A stretch of 64,000 bases of DNA from Spirodela intermedia (lineage: Eukaryota > Streptophyta > Magnoliopsida > Alismatales > Araceae), in assembly GCA_902729315.2 (NCBI GenBank), contig LR746269.1, positions 3,792,001-3,856,000 of the forward strand, in the 5' to 3' direction. Shown piece by piece: positions 24,501 to 35,626 of this stretch (within the stretch, counting starts at the first letter, position 1; the number at the start of each line of letters is the position of its first letter). A model generated the notes under the pieces. That model searched no databases. It was given only the letters and a program-made list of their open reading frames with translations, and was not told the DNA's origin. Position numbers and translations under genes: made by a program.

Positions 24501-26655
24501 CGTGATGTCTAGATGATTGCCTATTCATCCTCATTCAAGATTTGTGAGACATTGTCGAATGTTTTTTTTGAGGTTGTGTTGGTGTCATTTAATTTAAAGG
24601 CTACTTACTAGGAATCAACCAAATATTCTTAGTGTTAATCTAGATAGAGTGGGGCTAGAGATGTGATAAGGGCATATGTTGAATCCTGATATGATGGTAA
24701 TTTACAATTTGTTCCCTATCTGTGCCCTGTGCAGTATTGCTCTAAACTATGGTTTTTTTTTTCCAGGAACGCTACATTTTACACCACTTGAATCATAATT
24801 CGTTCTATATGCTATTTATGAAATAAACTGACTTTGTGGTCTGATTAACAAAAAGTTTGTTCAATAATTGGCATATCCTTATGTCTGCCTTATTCCCTTT
24901 CAGTACTTTCCTATCTGGCAAGGCCAGCCACAAAGATGTCAAAGATAGCACCAATTGGCTTTTCAAGGCATATTATGGGAATCGGTTGTTCATGGCCTAC
25001 TGTTGTGTTGGATCTGAGGCATGCATTTTTCTTGAGATGCTTGTTGCAGTTCTTTTCGCCTGGCTTGTTGTGTTTTGCTGAATAAAAATTCAAAACTGTA
25101 GGTTCTTTACATCATCTTATTTCTTCTTGCTGAGAAACAGCCTGAAAGTGTGGTCGATGTGAGTGTTTCTCTCACTGGCTATGTTATTTTTGGCACAAAA
25201 TTAGATATTTTCCTTTGGATCGTCTTCTCTTATAATCTCTGGCTCACTGCAGGTCTTTGTGAACACCATGAAGGAGAAGCCACTTCTCATTCTGCCGCTA
25301 CTTTTTTCCTCATTGGGATGGGCCATCAAGCAAGCAATCAATGTCATACAGGTTGTATTCATTTTCTGCACGCGAGTATTTATAAAGGCTATCAAGAAAA
25401 AAATGGACTTTCCTAGCTGGGCTCTCCATACTAACTGAAATATTTACTAATGAATTTTGATCGATTATTTTGTGTTTCAATCGTTATATAACGTCTAATA
25501 GCTAGATCTCTTTGGTATTTACCTTCCAGTTTGAGGTTGACTTTTAGAGTACAATTGAGTCTTTTATCAGAGTTATTAGATTATGAGAGAGAAGGGGGTT
25601 TCATGGTGGGTAATCTGGTTTCTTCCTCTCTCTCTCTCTCTCTCCTAAGCAGTGAAGGTAAGATTACCGTCTATATTTTTGCCGAACCCACAATATCTAG
25701 TCAATAATTCGCAGAAACGTAAGAACCTTCATCGGGAATCATATGAGGATGATATTCCACGGGGTTTTGACTGTGACGATGATCCATAAATTAAAGCCTG
25801 ATGAGCACCATAGTCAGCAGGGTAATCAGATGGACTGAATCATTTTCATTCACCTTGCAGAGCCTGCCTAAGGGGGGGGGGGGGTGTTGAAAGGCCAACA
25901 GAAGAACAGTCATAGGGCTACATCTTGAAGGATTCTGCAGGCATCATCCCCACACATTATGTGGAAGACGACATTACTGTTTTCTGTCTATCATTCGGGA
26001 TCTCATGAGGATGCTTCTGTGCTCTATCAACAAGAGCTGCAAGAGCTACTTCTAATCATCATCGTCCATTATTAGCTATGGGGATTTTAGTTAAATGGGG
26101 TTCTGAGATGACAATGACGGCTCTTCTTTTCCTTCTACTTGGCCATATTCGCATGATTGGCCTTGACTTACATGTGGGCTTATTTCTTTCTTGTGGTTTT
26201 AATTAATTACTATGGGCAACTTATCTTTTTAGTCCAAGGTGGAAGATGAACTTATCGTATGCTAGTTCCACACAATTTCATCGTATGCTTTGCCATTGTT
26301 GTCTATTATTTTGCTGTGGGAAATATGAATGATAACGATTTCGTATTATACTCTGTTCATACATGATTCTCTCCTAGATCTTTTCTTGACACTTTAATCT
26401 AATATTTGTGGTTCACATATAAATAAACTGCACAGTTTGGTATTCTGTAAGCTTCATTCCTGTCGGGGTTGGTCCTCTGGCCCTCAAGATATAAGAGAAT
26501 AATAATTTTGTGATTTCTAAAGTGTCTTTGTTTGGGTGTTCGGTGAATAAATTTGGTCCTTTTTTCAACGCCGCGTTTACTCTTTTTCCTTGAGGTTTCA
26601 GATGAAGACTGCCGCTGACGCGTGTGTCTACTACGACATGAATAGGACCAAGTGA
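18561..26655 (+). CDS. PIS: Phosphatidylinositol synthase (CDP-diacylglycerol-inositol 3-phosphatidyltransferase), 10 exons
   Basis: Exons: 18561-18621, 20331-20415, 20502-20551, 22646-22685, 22811-22855, 22943-23008, 24904-25018, 25102-25158, 25253-25351, 26602-26655. Joined length is 672 bp, 223 residues plus stop, close to the ~227 of Arabidopsis PIS1. The CDP-alcohol phosphotransferase signature is complete: D56 G57, A60 R61, G70, D74, D78 (D-G-x2-A-R-x8-G-x3-D-x3-D). Several hydrophobic segments (for example 25-48, 80-105, 160-175 and 185-200) fit a multi-pass ER/Golgi membrane protein. Family knowledge: it joins CDP-diacylglycerol and myo-inositol to give phosphatidylinositol and CMP, using Mg or Mn. 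N-terminal SVYLYIPNIIGYIRV and C-terminal MKTAADACVYYDMNRTK are typical of plant PIS. Eight introns are GT-AG; intron 7 starts with GC. Introns 1, 3, 6 and 9 exceed 1.2 kb. Confidence 0.96.
25019..25101 (+). other. Non-canonical GC-AG intron in PIS
   Basis: The protein alignment with PIS requires GSE to be followed directly by VLYIILFLL. The only junction that does this is GAG|GCATGC to TGTAG|GTTCTT, an 83-bp intron with a GC donor in phase 0. Reading through instead gives an unrelated tail and an early stop. GC-AG introns are a known minor class spliced by the U2 machinery. Confidence 0.8.
25352..26601 (+). other. PIS intron 9 (1.25 kb)
   Basis: Last intron of PIS, between INVIQ and MKTAADA. 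It holds a CT run near 25627-25645 and a G run near 25873-25885, and no supported gene. The other long introns (18622-20330, 20552-22645, 23009-24903) are likewise AT-rich and hold nothing recognisable. Confidence 0.8.
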
Positions 26656-27235
26656 GAGAGAGTGGGGACGTGGCGCCCCCCTCCGTGATTCCTTGCTAAA
26701 TCTGTGTACATTCATTCAGCGCCACTTGGGCATGCTAATTTTCTTCGTTTCTGATGATTTTACGGGTGGGACCAAGGTGCCTCTTTTGGTCAACGAATGT
26801 TTCAAATCTTATCTCTAATGTGATTGTGAGAAATAACATCGCCAGAGAGCTCTTCTATGCACAGACCCCATGGCAAAAGTCAATGCAAAGAAGGGGAGAC
26901 AAAGTTCTTTTCAGCCATGTAAATGGAATGAGCTGGGCCCGGAGAAAAACCCGAACGATGGTTTCCCGGACAGACATATATCCAATTAAGACAAAACGTA
27001 GAATCCTATTAATCGGGAATATGTGATATAACTCCTCGAAAATAGAGGGGGGGGGGGGCATTGCTGAAAAGCAGACGAATCCTTCATTATTCATTCATGA
27101 TGCCCCGCCAGATGACTTATAATCTTTCAACCGGCGAAGACTCTTCAAAGAGCCAAAATAAGGGGGAGAGAGAGAGAGGGAGAGCTGAGAGAGTGATCTT
27201 CTTCTATTTCTTCCGCGTCGTCATCATCATCATCT
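26656..27235. other. Convergent 3' spacer between PIS and CCoAOMT
   Basis: The two genes end towards each other 580 bp apart, so both 3' UTRs and polyadenylation signals must lie here. A G run of about 13 is near 27046-27058 and a GA-rich stretch near 27163-27195. No gene is supported. Confidence 0.6.
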
Positions 27236-28204
27236 TCAGATGATGCGGCGGCAGAGTGTGATGCCGTCGCCAACGGGGAGCTGGCAGATCTCGATGCGGG
27301 GGTCGGCGGCGAGGGCCTTGTTGAGCTCGAGCACGAAGTCACGGTAGTAGCGGACGTACTTGCGCATTGGGGCGTCCGGGGGGGCCACCACGGAGCCGTT
27401 CCACAGCGTGTTGTCGTAGCCGATTACCCCGCCCACCTTCACCAGCTCGATCAACCGCTTGTGGTAGTTGATGTAGTTGTCCTTGTCCGCGTCCACGAAG
27501 GCGAAATCGAATGACCCGAGGTTCTTCTCCTGTGCGTTGATTGGATCGGATCGGATCGGATCCTCAGTTCAGTTCGATCTCACGGTGAGAGAATGCTCAG
27601 AAAGAGGAGTTCCTCAGATCAGTTCTTACGTCTTCCAGGAGCTGATCAAGAAGCGGCAGGCCGGGGCCCTCGCGGAAGTCGACCTTGTGGGCGACGCCGG
27701 CCTTCTCCATCACCGGCAGCCCAATCTCGAAGTTCTCCCGGTTGATGTCCATCGCGAGGATCTGCAGGACGTGGGTGTGGCAGTTTAGCGGATGTCCCCA
27801 CTGGAGAAGATCCACGGAAGAGGGGCAGCGGCGGCGAATTGGATCGGATGCGATCGGATAACGCGTACCTTGCCGTCGTCGGGGAGGGCAAGCGCGGTGG
27901 CGAGCAGGGAATACCCGGTGAATACCCCGATCTCGATGGTCTTCCGTGCGCCAATGAGCTTGAGGAGGAGGTTGAGGAACTGCCCCCCGTCGGCGGAGGT
28001 GGTCATGATGTTCCATGGGTGCCTCGCCGTGATCTCCCGCAGCTCCTTCATGCTCTCCGGCTCCCGCGGGTAAACGCTCGTCTCCAGGATGTACTGGTAC
28101 AGCGCATCGCTCTGCAGCAGGCTCTTGTGCCCCACCTCCTGGTGCCGGCTCTGCCCCTCGTTCTTCTCCACGCTCTCGTTCTGTTGCTGCTCCGCTGTCG
28201 CCAT
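27236..28204 (-). CDS. CCoAOMT: Caffeoyl-CoA O-methyltransferase, 3 exons, complete
   Basis: Exons: 28204-27869 (112 codons), 27761-27630 (44), 27529-27236 (97 plus stop), giving 253 residues, close to the usual ~247. Introns are about 107 and 100 bp, GT-AG, phase 0. It matches class A CCoAOMTs: [50 protein letters not shown]-binding [11 protein letters not shown], and metal ligands D169 in DADKDNY plus D195 N196 in GYDNTLWNG. The C-terminus [12 protein letters not shown] is typical. Family knowledge: it is a soluble, divalent-cation-dependent enzyme that methylates caffeoyl-CoA to feruloyl-CoA in lignin precursor synthesis. The G/C-rich exons differ from the neighbouring genes. Residue 73 is Gly where the family nearly always has Glu (SADEGQ). 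Confidence 0.97.
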
Positions 28205-28350
28205 GATATCCTCTCCTCTCTCCCTCTCTTCCTACCTCTCTGCCTTGATATCCTCCTTGTCCTCTCTCTTCTTCCTCTCTTCCTACCTCTCTGCCTGCTA
28301 GGAAGGCCCGTCTTTAATAGCCACGGCGCTGATCCGGTCGTCGGTAGGTG
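28205..28350 (-). promoter_or_regulatory. CCoAOMT leader and core promoter
   Basis: Two tandem CT-rich units, each starting GATATCCTC and ending CCTACCTCTCTGCCT, fill 28205-28296. Beyond them, on the minus strand, CTATTAAAG at about 28312-28320 is a plausible TATA-like box, about 110 bp upstream of the start codon. An AC-I element (ACCTACC on the minus strand) lies at 28343-28349. The transcription start is inferred, not seen. Confidence 0.5.
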
Positions 28351-28448
28351 GTCTTCTCCGGCCCCACCACTTCTCAGTGCACTGGGGGAAGCCGAAGGGA
28401 ACCATCCACCTCCCGTCGCCACCCACCCCGCTGCCTCCCCCCCCTCCA

Positions 28449-28454
28449 TCTCTC

Positions 28455-28493
<39 letters not shown>
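28449..28493. repeat. (CT)n microsatellite upstream of CCoAOMT
   Basis: Nearly pure CT on the plus strand, about 250 bp upstream of the CCoAOMT start codon. It creates Ser/Leu-rich and Arg/Glu-rich artefact frames on the two strands. A second, GA-type run lies at about 29113-29138. Confidence 0.9.
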
Positions 28494-28495
<2 letters not shown>

Positions 28496-28987
28496 CCATT
28501 CCGACAGGCGCCTATCCTCCGATTGATATTTTTTGCGGTGCGCCGCCAGGCGTTCGCCGCTTGTGGACAAGGGATACGCCTCGCCACGCGTCCGTCGCAA
28601 GAAACGGGGATTTGACGTCATCGTAGCCTCCTTCATGGACGGCCGGATTCTTGGGGCGTACTAGGGGAGATATCGCCGGACGGCGAGAAATCGTCCACGT
28701 TAAGTCAACCTCCGCTGACGGGCAGGTTAACATTGGTGAGCTGGTCGCTGGAAGAGGCCAATCGTGTTGGGAGGAGGCGGGTGCTGCTGCAGACGTGACC
28801 TAGACATTATTCGCAACGGTCAGTGTAAGCCCGCCGTTGAACGATTCTTAATCGAATGAGAAAGATGATTATAGATGGGGAAAATATCGTAAGACTCTGT
28901 ATTCCCAGAGACGGGGGTTGTTGACTGGGTCCCGCTCTGACAAAGAGAGAGTAGGTGAGGAAGTCGGTGGGTGGCGCCGACCAGCTG

Positions 28988-28998
28988 ACCTACCAACC
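28988..28998. promoter_or_regulatory. Overlapping AC-I and AC-II elements upstream of CCoAOMT
   Basis: ACCTACCAACC holds AC-I (ACCTACC, 28988-28994) and AC-II (ACCAACC, 28992-28998) sharing three bases, about 790 bp upstream of the CCoAOMT start codon. AC elements are established binding sites for R2R3-MYB activators and repressors of lignin genes. With the AC-I at 28343-28349 this supports control by lignin MYB factors. Confidence 0.6.
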
Positions 28999-29082
28999 GG
29001 TTAACCGCGTTTGGTGCCGTCAAGGAGGGTAGCCGAAGTCGAGATAGAAGTGGAAAGGGGTAGATTTGGCGTTGATCATTCG

Positions 29083-29088
29083 CACGTG
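29083..29088. promoter_or_regulatory. G-box CACGTG upstream of CCoAOMT
   Basis: A palindromic CACGTG inside GCACGTGC, about 880 bp upstream of the CCoAOMT start codon. It is a known bZIP/bHLH core site. Its use here is inference from position only. Confidence 0.35.
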
Positions 29089-29411
29089 CGACCCCATGGG
29101 GAGGGTAGCGAGAGGAGAGAGAGAGAGAGAGAGAGAGAACAGGGGGTAGGTGAGCTAGTCCTGCTGCTTTAGTAATGGGCGGCTCTCCCCTATATATACG
29201 AGGGGACCATTGCCACAGTGAAAACTGTGTGAGTGGTGGATGGGTTGTTCGTTTCTCTCATACCATTTAATAGAAATCCCGCCCTTTCGAGTTTTAGAGC
29301 TTCCGGAACAATCTTGTGGAGGAGAAGGCTGCTTGGGTGATCGGCAGGTGCCCAAGGCCGCGCACAGGGGGAGCTTTGGAGGTATGCCTATTCTACCTAC
29401 GTGACACGTCT

Positions 29412-30050
29412 GGTTAGGCTGCCTCTTTATGGGCCCTCTTTCGGTTGTCCCTCTGGATAGGCTCGAAGTCGCTGTTGGAGCCCGGCGGGCCTCCGTAGGG
29501 CTCAAACTGCCTCCATGAATCTGGCAGCATTGGGTCAGGCCACCTTTTTGTGGGCTCTCTTCCGGCCGTCTCCTTGTAGGGATGCGAAAAGCGCTACCGC
29601 ACACGAAGCCCCCCAAGAGATGCTCCAAGAGGTGGGACTCTACCACCTCTCCCGAAAAGCCCTCCAAGAGATCCTCTACGGGGAAGGAAAAAACCCCCTC
29701 GTCACCTGTGACTCAAAGGCCTCGCTTATTAGGAAGGCTCGAGTGCACCGTCAGAGCCCAATGGGTTGACGATGCCTGGAAGGCCTTTGACCGCCCTACA
29801 TGGATATACCTATATCGAGTCAGGCTGCCTATGTGCGGGCCCTTTTCCGACTATCACAGTTGAGGGATGTGGCGTGGCCATCACAACACGAAGCTTTGGC
29901 AGGTCTCTATCACCTCTCCCATAGCACCTCCCGATGATCCTCTATGGGGGAGGAAGAAACTCATGCCAATGACTCGTGACTCGAAGGCATTGCTAGACAA
30001 AGTCAAGCTGCCATTGGAGCCCAGGAGGTCGATGATGCTTGGGAGGCCTC
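29412..30050. repeat. Imperfect tandem repeat block, two and a half units
   Basis: Three starts share a GTCAGGCTGCC-like phrase and a GGGCCCTCTTTCCG-like phrase: near 29412, 29533 and 29818. The ends of the second and third units also match (a GAGCCCA phrase, then GATGCCTGGAAGGCC versus GATGCTTGGGAGGCC). Units are about 285 and 233 bp, with a shorter first one. The Copia 5' LTR starts directly at the end of the third unit. A 170-codon minus-strand frame across the block has no recognisable domain. Confidence 0.65.
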
Positions 30051-30180
30051 TGTTGAAGTAATTGGGTTTGTCCCAATTACACATGTTAGGTTAATTGGGC
30101 TTAACCTGTTTAGAAGTTAGAGGGTATTTTTGTCCTTAGGGTTAAGGTATAAATCCATATGGATTAGGCTGTTGAACGTG
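30051..30180 (+). repeat. Copia 5' LTR
   Basis: Aligns with 52874-53006 over its whole length, including TAATTGGGCTTAACC, TTTAGAAGTTA, TTTTTGTC and GGGTTAAG phrases. The similarity stops after GTTGAACGTG. The next bases (TGTATCAGGC) resemble the initiator-Met-tRNA primer site TGGTATCAGAGC, which supports this as the LTR end. Confidence 0.75.
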
Positions 30181-30569
30181 TATCAGGCTTTTAGATATCT
30201 CTCTAGATTAATGCTCGTCATTTTTGGATCAAGGTTTTCATTAGGGTTCGCCATTTCTAGATCATCTCTAATGGTTTTGGATTAAGTTTCTGGTAATTTT
30301 TCTAGAGTATCTCACATCATAGAATTTGAACTCTGGTCTACCTAGTGAAACTGAAGACATTTCATAGCCAAAGTATTGAAGCACTGGTGTAAGACTTATC
30401 AGTTATATTTATAAAAGGAGCGTTGAATCAGGATCTCTTTCACTTCATCCAGACTTCTAGTTTCAATGTAGAGGCAAACTTTTCAAGAAAATGGAGGATA
30501 AATAAGATTCTAGAGACCATTGTGGAGACATCAAGACATCTACCACTAACTTTTCTTCTCCTACCATGT

Positions 30570-32637
30570 AGGGTACATATATTAAATTAGATGGTACTAA
30601 TTTTTACTTGTGGAAAACCTCCTTTAAAAGATTTATTAATGCTCCCAAGAAAAAGTATATACTTTGTTAAGTTGAGCTTGAGTTTAAGAATAAGGACCGA
30701 GAAGGTGATGATGATTGGGTCACTACATGCTTATGGAATAGTATCTAACAATCTATTGTCAGACACGTATCAACATTTGATTCAGCTAAAAAGATATGGG
30801 AGACAATACATGAATTATACTCCCATAAGAAGAATATTTCTCATATTTGAAGACATCCAAATCTTTAAAAAAGATTATATTGATTTAAGTTATTGATAGG
30901 GAACCCTTATAGGTTCTTGAAACAAACATGGCACTTATATTTATATGGAACTCTTATATTGATTTAATCTATCACATCATATGTTGTTAAGATGACTAAG
31001 CAAAGAGATGCCATCTGATCAATGTAGTTTTTATCTATTTTAGGCCCAAATTATAAAATAGTGAGAGAACAATTGATGACCCTAAAGGAGATCCCGACTC
31101 CACCATAGATATATGCACACCTTGCACGACTTGAGCTTGCTAGCTCTATCTAATTGTCAAAGTCATTTGCTAACAACAAGAGGTCAAAGAAAAGAGGAAT
31201 TTTTGAATAGAGAGAGAGGAAGATAACTCACTGATACTATTCACGATCATAGATGAGATAAATTTTTTTTTGTGAATATTGTCACATAACAAATCATATT
31301 GTGAATCAATGTTGGGCTAAGCAAGGATACCCTAGTGGACAACCAACACCACAAGCTAATTAGATATTTATTAATATGGATGAATCAATAGAAGTTACTA
31401 TTTCGCCAAGAGAAGTGTATGACACATTTCATCAACATAATTAGGAAAAGCAATAGTCAGCCTTATCTACTACTACACCAATGATTGGCTAGACATGTAC
31501 TCATACTTTGTCTACAAATCCTTGTGATTCTAATTGGACTTTAGATTTTAGCACCTCCTCTCATATTACAGGTAATGCTTATTTTTTAAAAACCTTACAA
31601 TCTTTGTTAAAACCACTTATTGTGCATATTGCCGATGGTTCTTTATCTCTAGTGATTGATCTTGGTCATATTTTCCTTTCTCGTTCTTTAACCCTTTCAT
31701 ATGTCATGCATACACCCCACTTTGTCTTAAACCTTATGTCCATCAGTTAACTCATCAAATCCCTTAAATGTCATGTCCTCTTCTAGGATACCTTCTTTGT
31801 GTTATAGGATTTCCAAATGAAGTAGATTAGTAGAGGATTTGAGTGTGATGGACTTAATTTACAAAACATTCCATCCATGTACTTATAGTCTCATGTTGTT
31901 ACAACAACTTAGTCTTCTCTTCTTCTTCAACTACATTACTGGTTGGGTCATCCTAACATAATAGGGCTTCAATGTCACACATACCCTTATGTTTCAGATG
32001 AATGTTCTTAGTTCATGTTGGTATGATATTATTCTTACAACATCTTATCTCATCATTTATTTATTTTAGTAAAATTTTCTATTATCCTCTATGTTTAGAC
32101 AAATAATTAATTCTTTTACCTCCTCGAGTCTTCAGTTGTGTCTATTTTGTTTACCTCTTCTACTCTAATAAACTTGCTCTTTGTGTTGTCTATTTTGTTA
32201 ATTCTTTTATGGATTACTCTAAAATTCAGAAAGTATATTAGTGCTTTGCCCCATCTTCATGATGATCATATATTAATGTAGATGTTACCTTCTTTGAAGA
32301 TCATCTATATTTCACAAAATCTAATTCTCCTAATATTTGTTCTACTCCACCTCTTCCCTTAACCATACCCTCTGCACCTCCCTCTATACATCTACCACCC
32401 AATTAGAATTAGACTAACCCCTCTTGATTCTTTATCACTAAATGATATTGAACTACTTACCACTATTGAATTATCATTTCCCCCACTTATTCCTACTTCT
32501 TTTAATTGAGATCCTTCTTAAATCTTTACATCAAATTTACCTTCTAATCCTAATATATTTATTGCATTTCATAAAGGTCTTCGTTCTTGTGCTCATTATT
32601 GGTTGATTAATTTTATGACTTCTTATCACTTCTTAAG
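30570..32637 (+). pseudogene. Copia gag, protease and integrase-tail relics
   Basis: From about 30571 one reads YIKLDGTNFYLWKTSFKRFI, the start of Copia gag. Around 31530 WTLDFSTSSHITGN corresponds to the protease WxxDSGAS(D/N)HMTG box, followed by HIADGSLS and later LHYWLGHPNI (GAG-pre-integrase). Near 32120-32320 the integrase tail is seen (RVFSCVYFV, VDVTFFED, YFT), and near 32570 the region before reverse transcriptase (AFHKGLRSCAHY). The protease Asp-Ser-Gly core is altered to DFSTS, and frames are interrupted repeatedly. The integrase catalytic core between about 32,000 and 32,100 appears deleted. Confidence 0.8.
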
Positions 32638-33067
32638 TAATAAATTTTCATTATCATGAGTTAATAATTAATTAATAATATATTTTAAATCTTAACTCAT
32701 GATAAATAAATTTAGATTTATGTTAAATTAAGAAAATAAGTTTTTAGTTAATTATATTATTTTACGTAAATTTATATAATTTTTATAATCATATTATTTA
32801 GATAAAGTAAAAATAATTTAAAAAAGAAAGACTTATTAGCCAATTGAGCAGAAGCATAGTTGAGGGACATGTTTGCTAGTTAGACCTATGTGCACATTAG
32901 AAGTACAATTAAGGAAAGCCATGAGCCAAGGGCTCGAGTGGCTAAGGATTGATTGGGGCATGTGTTCATCACTCCTTTTTCATATCATTGATGGCCAGCC
33001 AAGCATGGGACAAATAGTGGTTGTACACATGTGAGAGAAAATATGTTGAAGATGAAAATATGTATTG

Positions 33068-33093
33068 ATATATATATATATATATATATATAT
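33068..33093. repeat. (TA)n microsatellite in LTR C
   Basis: Thirteen or so TA units at the place where the LTRs of elements A and B carry ACTATATATTC, the likely TATA box. The repeat has probably grown from the LTR TATA box. Confidence 0.85.
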
Positions 33094-33760
33094 CTAAAAA
33101 AAAAAAAATTAATGTGAGGCTAAACCTATGTTAGTATTAGGCATGTTTTTAATATTTTTTTATACTAAAAATACCTTGACTTATAAAAAAGAAACATCTT
33201 CATGATGTCAATGTGTAAGGGTATGTAGTTAATTTGCATTCTCACTCTCTCATAGTCAAGTGACTAGTGAGGGTTTGAATCCCACGAGGGCTAAAATTTA
33301 TGTTTGATCTAATTAAATCATGGTCTTTTTTACAAAACACTACTTAATGTTCTAGCTAATTGAATCATTTTAGCATCAACAAAATTTTCATCAGTGTTAT
33401 TTACGGATCATCGTTGACAATTGACTAAGGATTTCAAATACAAAAATCAGAAGAAATCATCTTTAGTTGAACGACGATTGCACCATCATTAAAAATAAGG
33501 CGATCTATTAAGGGATGAGTCTGTCATTTCTTCAGAGCATATCGAATGTAATGAAGAGCTTCCTTTTGCTAGGTAGACCTAAGGATGAAGCTTCCTAAAT
33601 CATGCTCTACTTTCATCAAATTCATCTCTATTAGGTGATAGTCGTTGGAGATCCAAAAGTCACAAGATTTTTATTTTGTTAAGTGACAAATATTGAAAAT
33701 GATTCATTGACTCATTTTATTGATTTTTAGACTTCATAAAAAGATCTAGAGATTGTCTAT

Positions 33761-35626
33761 TGATGTGACTTAGTCGTTGTATAATAAATCACACAAAATA
33801 AAATTTATAGGACTAAAAGATATTTTATATATATATTTTAAAATCAATAAATTAATTATAATTTGAGAAAAGGTTTTAAAAATAGTGAAAAATTTTCAAG
33901 CCAATCACATGTATGTAAGATAATATCAGAGAATATTTTAGAATTTTTTTAAATTAATATGATTTTTTATGATTTTAGACTAAATGATGAATATAAAATC
34001 TATTTTAAAATTCACAAAAACAGAAAACTAAGGGTGTCATCATGCCAAACGAATGTGAATTGGGTGAAAATAAAGTTATATTCGATGATTCTTATGTAAT
34101 CAATTTCAAAAGATTTAATTGGTCAAATTAAGATCTATAAAATAATTTTAAAACTTGAATCACATAAAGTATTATTAAATAAAGTAAAAAATAAATTAAA
34201 AGTAAGAAAGACAGAGTTTTGGTCTTGTGATAGTGATCGTCAGAGTTATGTGTGTTTAGAATGGTTATCATATGATATTCATAACCTTAAGGGCTCTCTT
34301 TGGACATTGATGACCTAGACATTTGTTGGATCTCTTTTTAAATTTCATAAAATAATGGTGGAAGTTAAACTAGTTAAAAATGATAAAATAGAGTTCCAAT
34401 GTCGCAACAGTGATGTGTTGACGATTTGTTATAATTCTTAGCATTTAAGGGGGTTGTCGTGTAATGTCCATGACTTCAAATGCTCTTCTTAGACAAAGAC
34501 GATGTGGATAATTTTTAGATCTTCTTGCGAAGTCTAGAAATTAATAAAATGAGTTGTCAAATTATCTTCGACGATTGTCACTCGACAAAATAGAAAAATT
34601 ATAATTTTGTGATTCTTTAGTGAATGTCACGCAATAGAGATGAGTTAGATAGAGGTGAGGTGCATTTTAAAGAACTTCATCCTCAAGTCCGCACAGTATG
34701 TGAAGGTTCTTCATCGTATTTGGTAGGCTTTCAGGAGGTAGTGACTCATCTTCTGATAAAATGTCTTCTTTCTGATGACGGCTTATTCATTGATCAATCG
34801 GATATAATTTTCTTAATAGGTTTATGATCCTTTTAACTAAAATTATTTAGTAATTTTAATAATAATATTTCACAAATTACATTGGTGAGATTTTACCGAT
34901 GATTGAGTGATTACGACAACTTAATCATTCACCAGAAATCTATGGAAAAATTATGATTTAATTAGATAAAAATATGAGTCAGTTGCCCACCTACATGAGG
35001 GAGAGTGAAATAAGTAAGTGAATATCCATATAAATTGACATCATGAGGGTATCTATTTTTGATAACAAAATAGTATTTTAGGTATTAAAATCATTAAAAC
35101 CTTCTGAGAAGGCTATAACCACTAATTTAATCTCACATCGATATATGTTGAAGTTTTGAGATGGATATATAGTAATGCGAGATTTAGTAATCAATGTGTC
35201 CATTTCTCGTGTGTGTATGATCACTCCTTGTCCCAGCTCAATTGGCCACCAATGAAGTGGAAAGGGAGTGATGCACATGTGTACCCTACTAGTCCATCTT
35301 TAGTCACTCAAGCCCTTGCTTGCGGATCCGGCTGATTATGCTTTTGACTTGTTTGTAGGCTCGGTTGACCGGTGGGTTCTCTCCTTTTTTTATTGTTTTA
35401 TTTTATTTTATTTTATTTTATTTTATTTTATTTTATTTTATTTTATTTATTTATCTCAAAAATAAGATTATAAATTTATATAAAATCACATAATTAGCCA
35501 AAAAATTATATTAACTGATTAAAAATTATTTTTGACAATTTAATATACATATAAGTATATTTATTATGAGTTAATACTAAAACTATATTATTAATTAGTT
35601 ATTAACTTATGATAACAAAGACATTA
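33761..35626 (-). mobile_element. Reversed solo LTR D inside LTR C
   Basis: Reads as the reverse complement of the TGATAAGTC-family LTR: it opens TGATGTGACTTAGTCG (complement of the LTR end) and closes with the complement of the LTR start (ACTCATGATAA-like, then ACATTA). Flanked by TCTAT on both sides (33756-33760 and 35627-35631), a 5-bp target duplication. Length is about 1.87 kb, slightly longer than the A and B LTRs, partly through a TTTTA expansion at 35395-35450. Confidence 0.85.
35395..35450. repeat. (TTTTA)n pentanucleotide microsatellite in LTR D
   Basis: About ten TTTTA units. The other reversed solo LTR (E) has a TTTTCTTTT-type stretch at the same place, and in plus-orientation LTRs the site reads AAATAAAAATAAAAATA, so the microsatellite grew from an A-rich part of the LTR. 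Confidence 0.9.

Noticed and set aside
27839-28615. 258-codon plus-strand open frame
   Set aside because: Antisense to CCoAOMT exon 1 and the CT-rich leader; the Leu/Ser runs come from the microsatellite.
29155-29667. 170-codon minus-strand frame
   Set aside because: Crosses imperfect tandem repeats and a GA run; no domain and no splice or promoter support.
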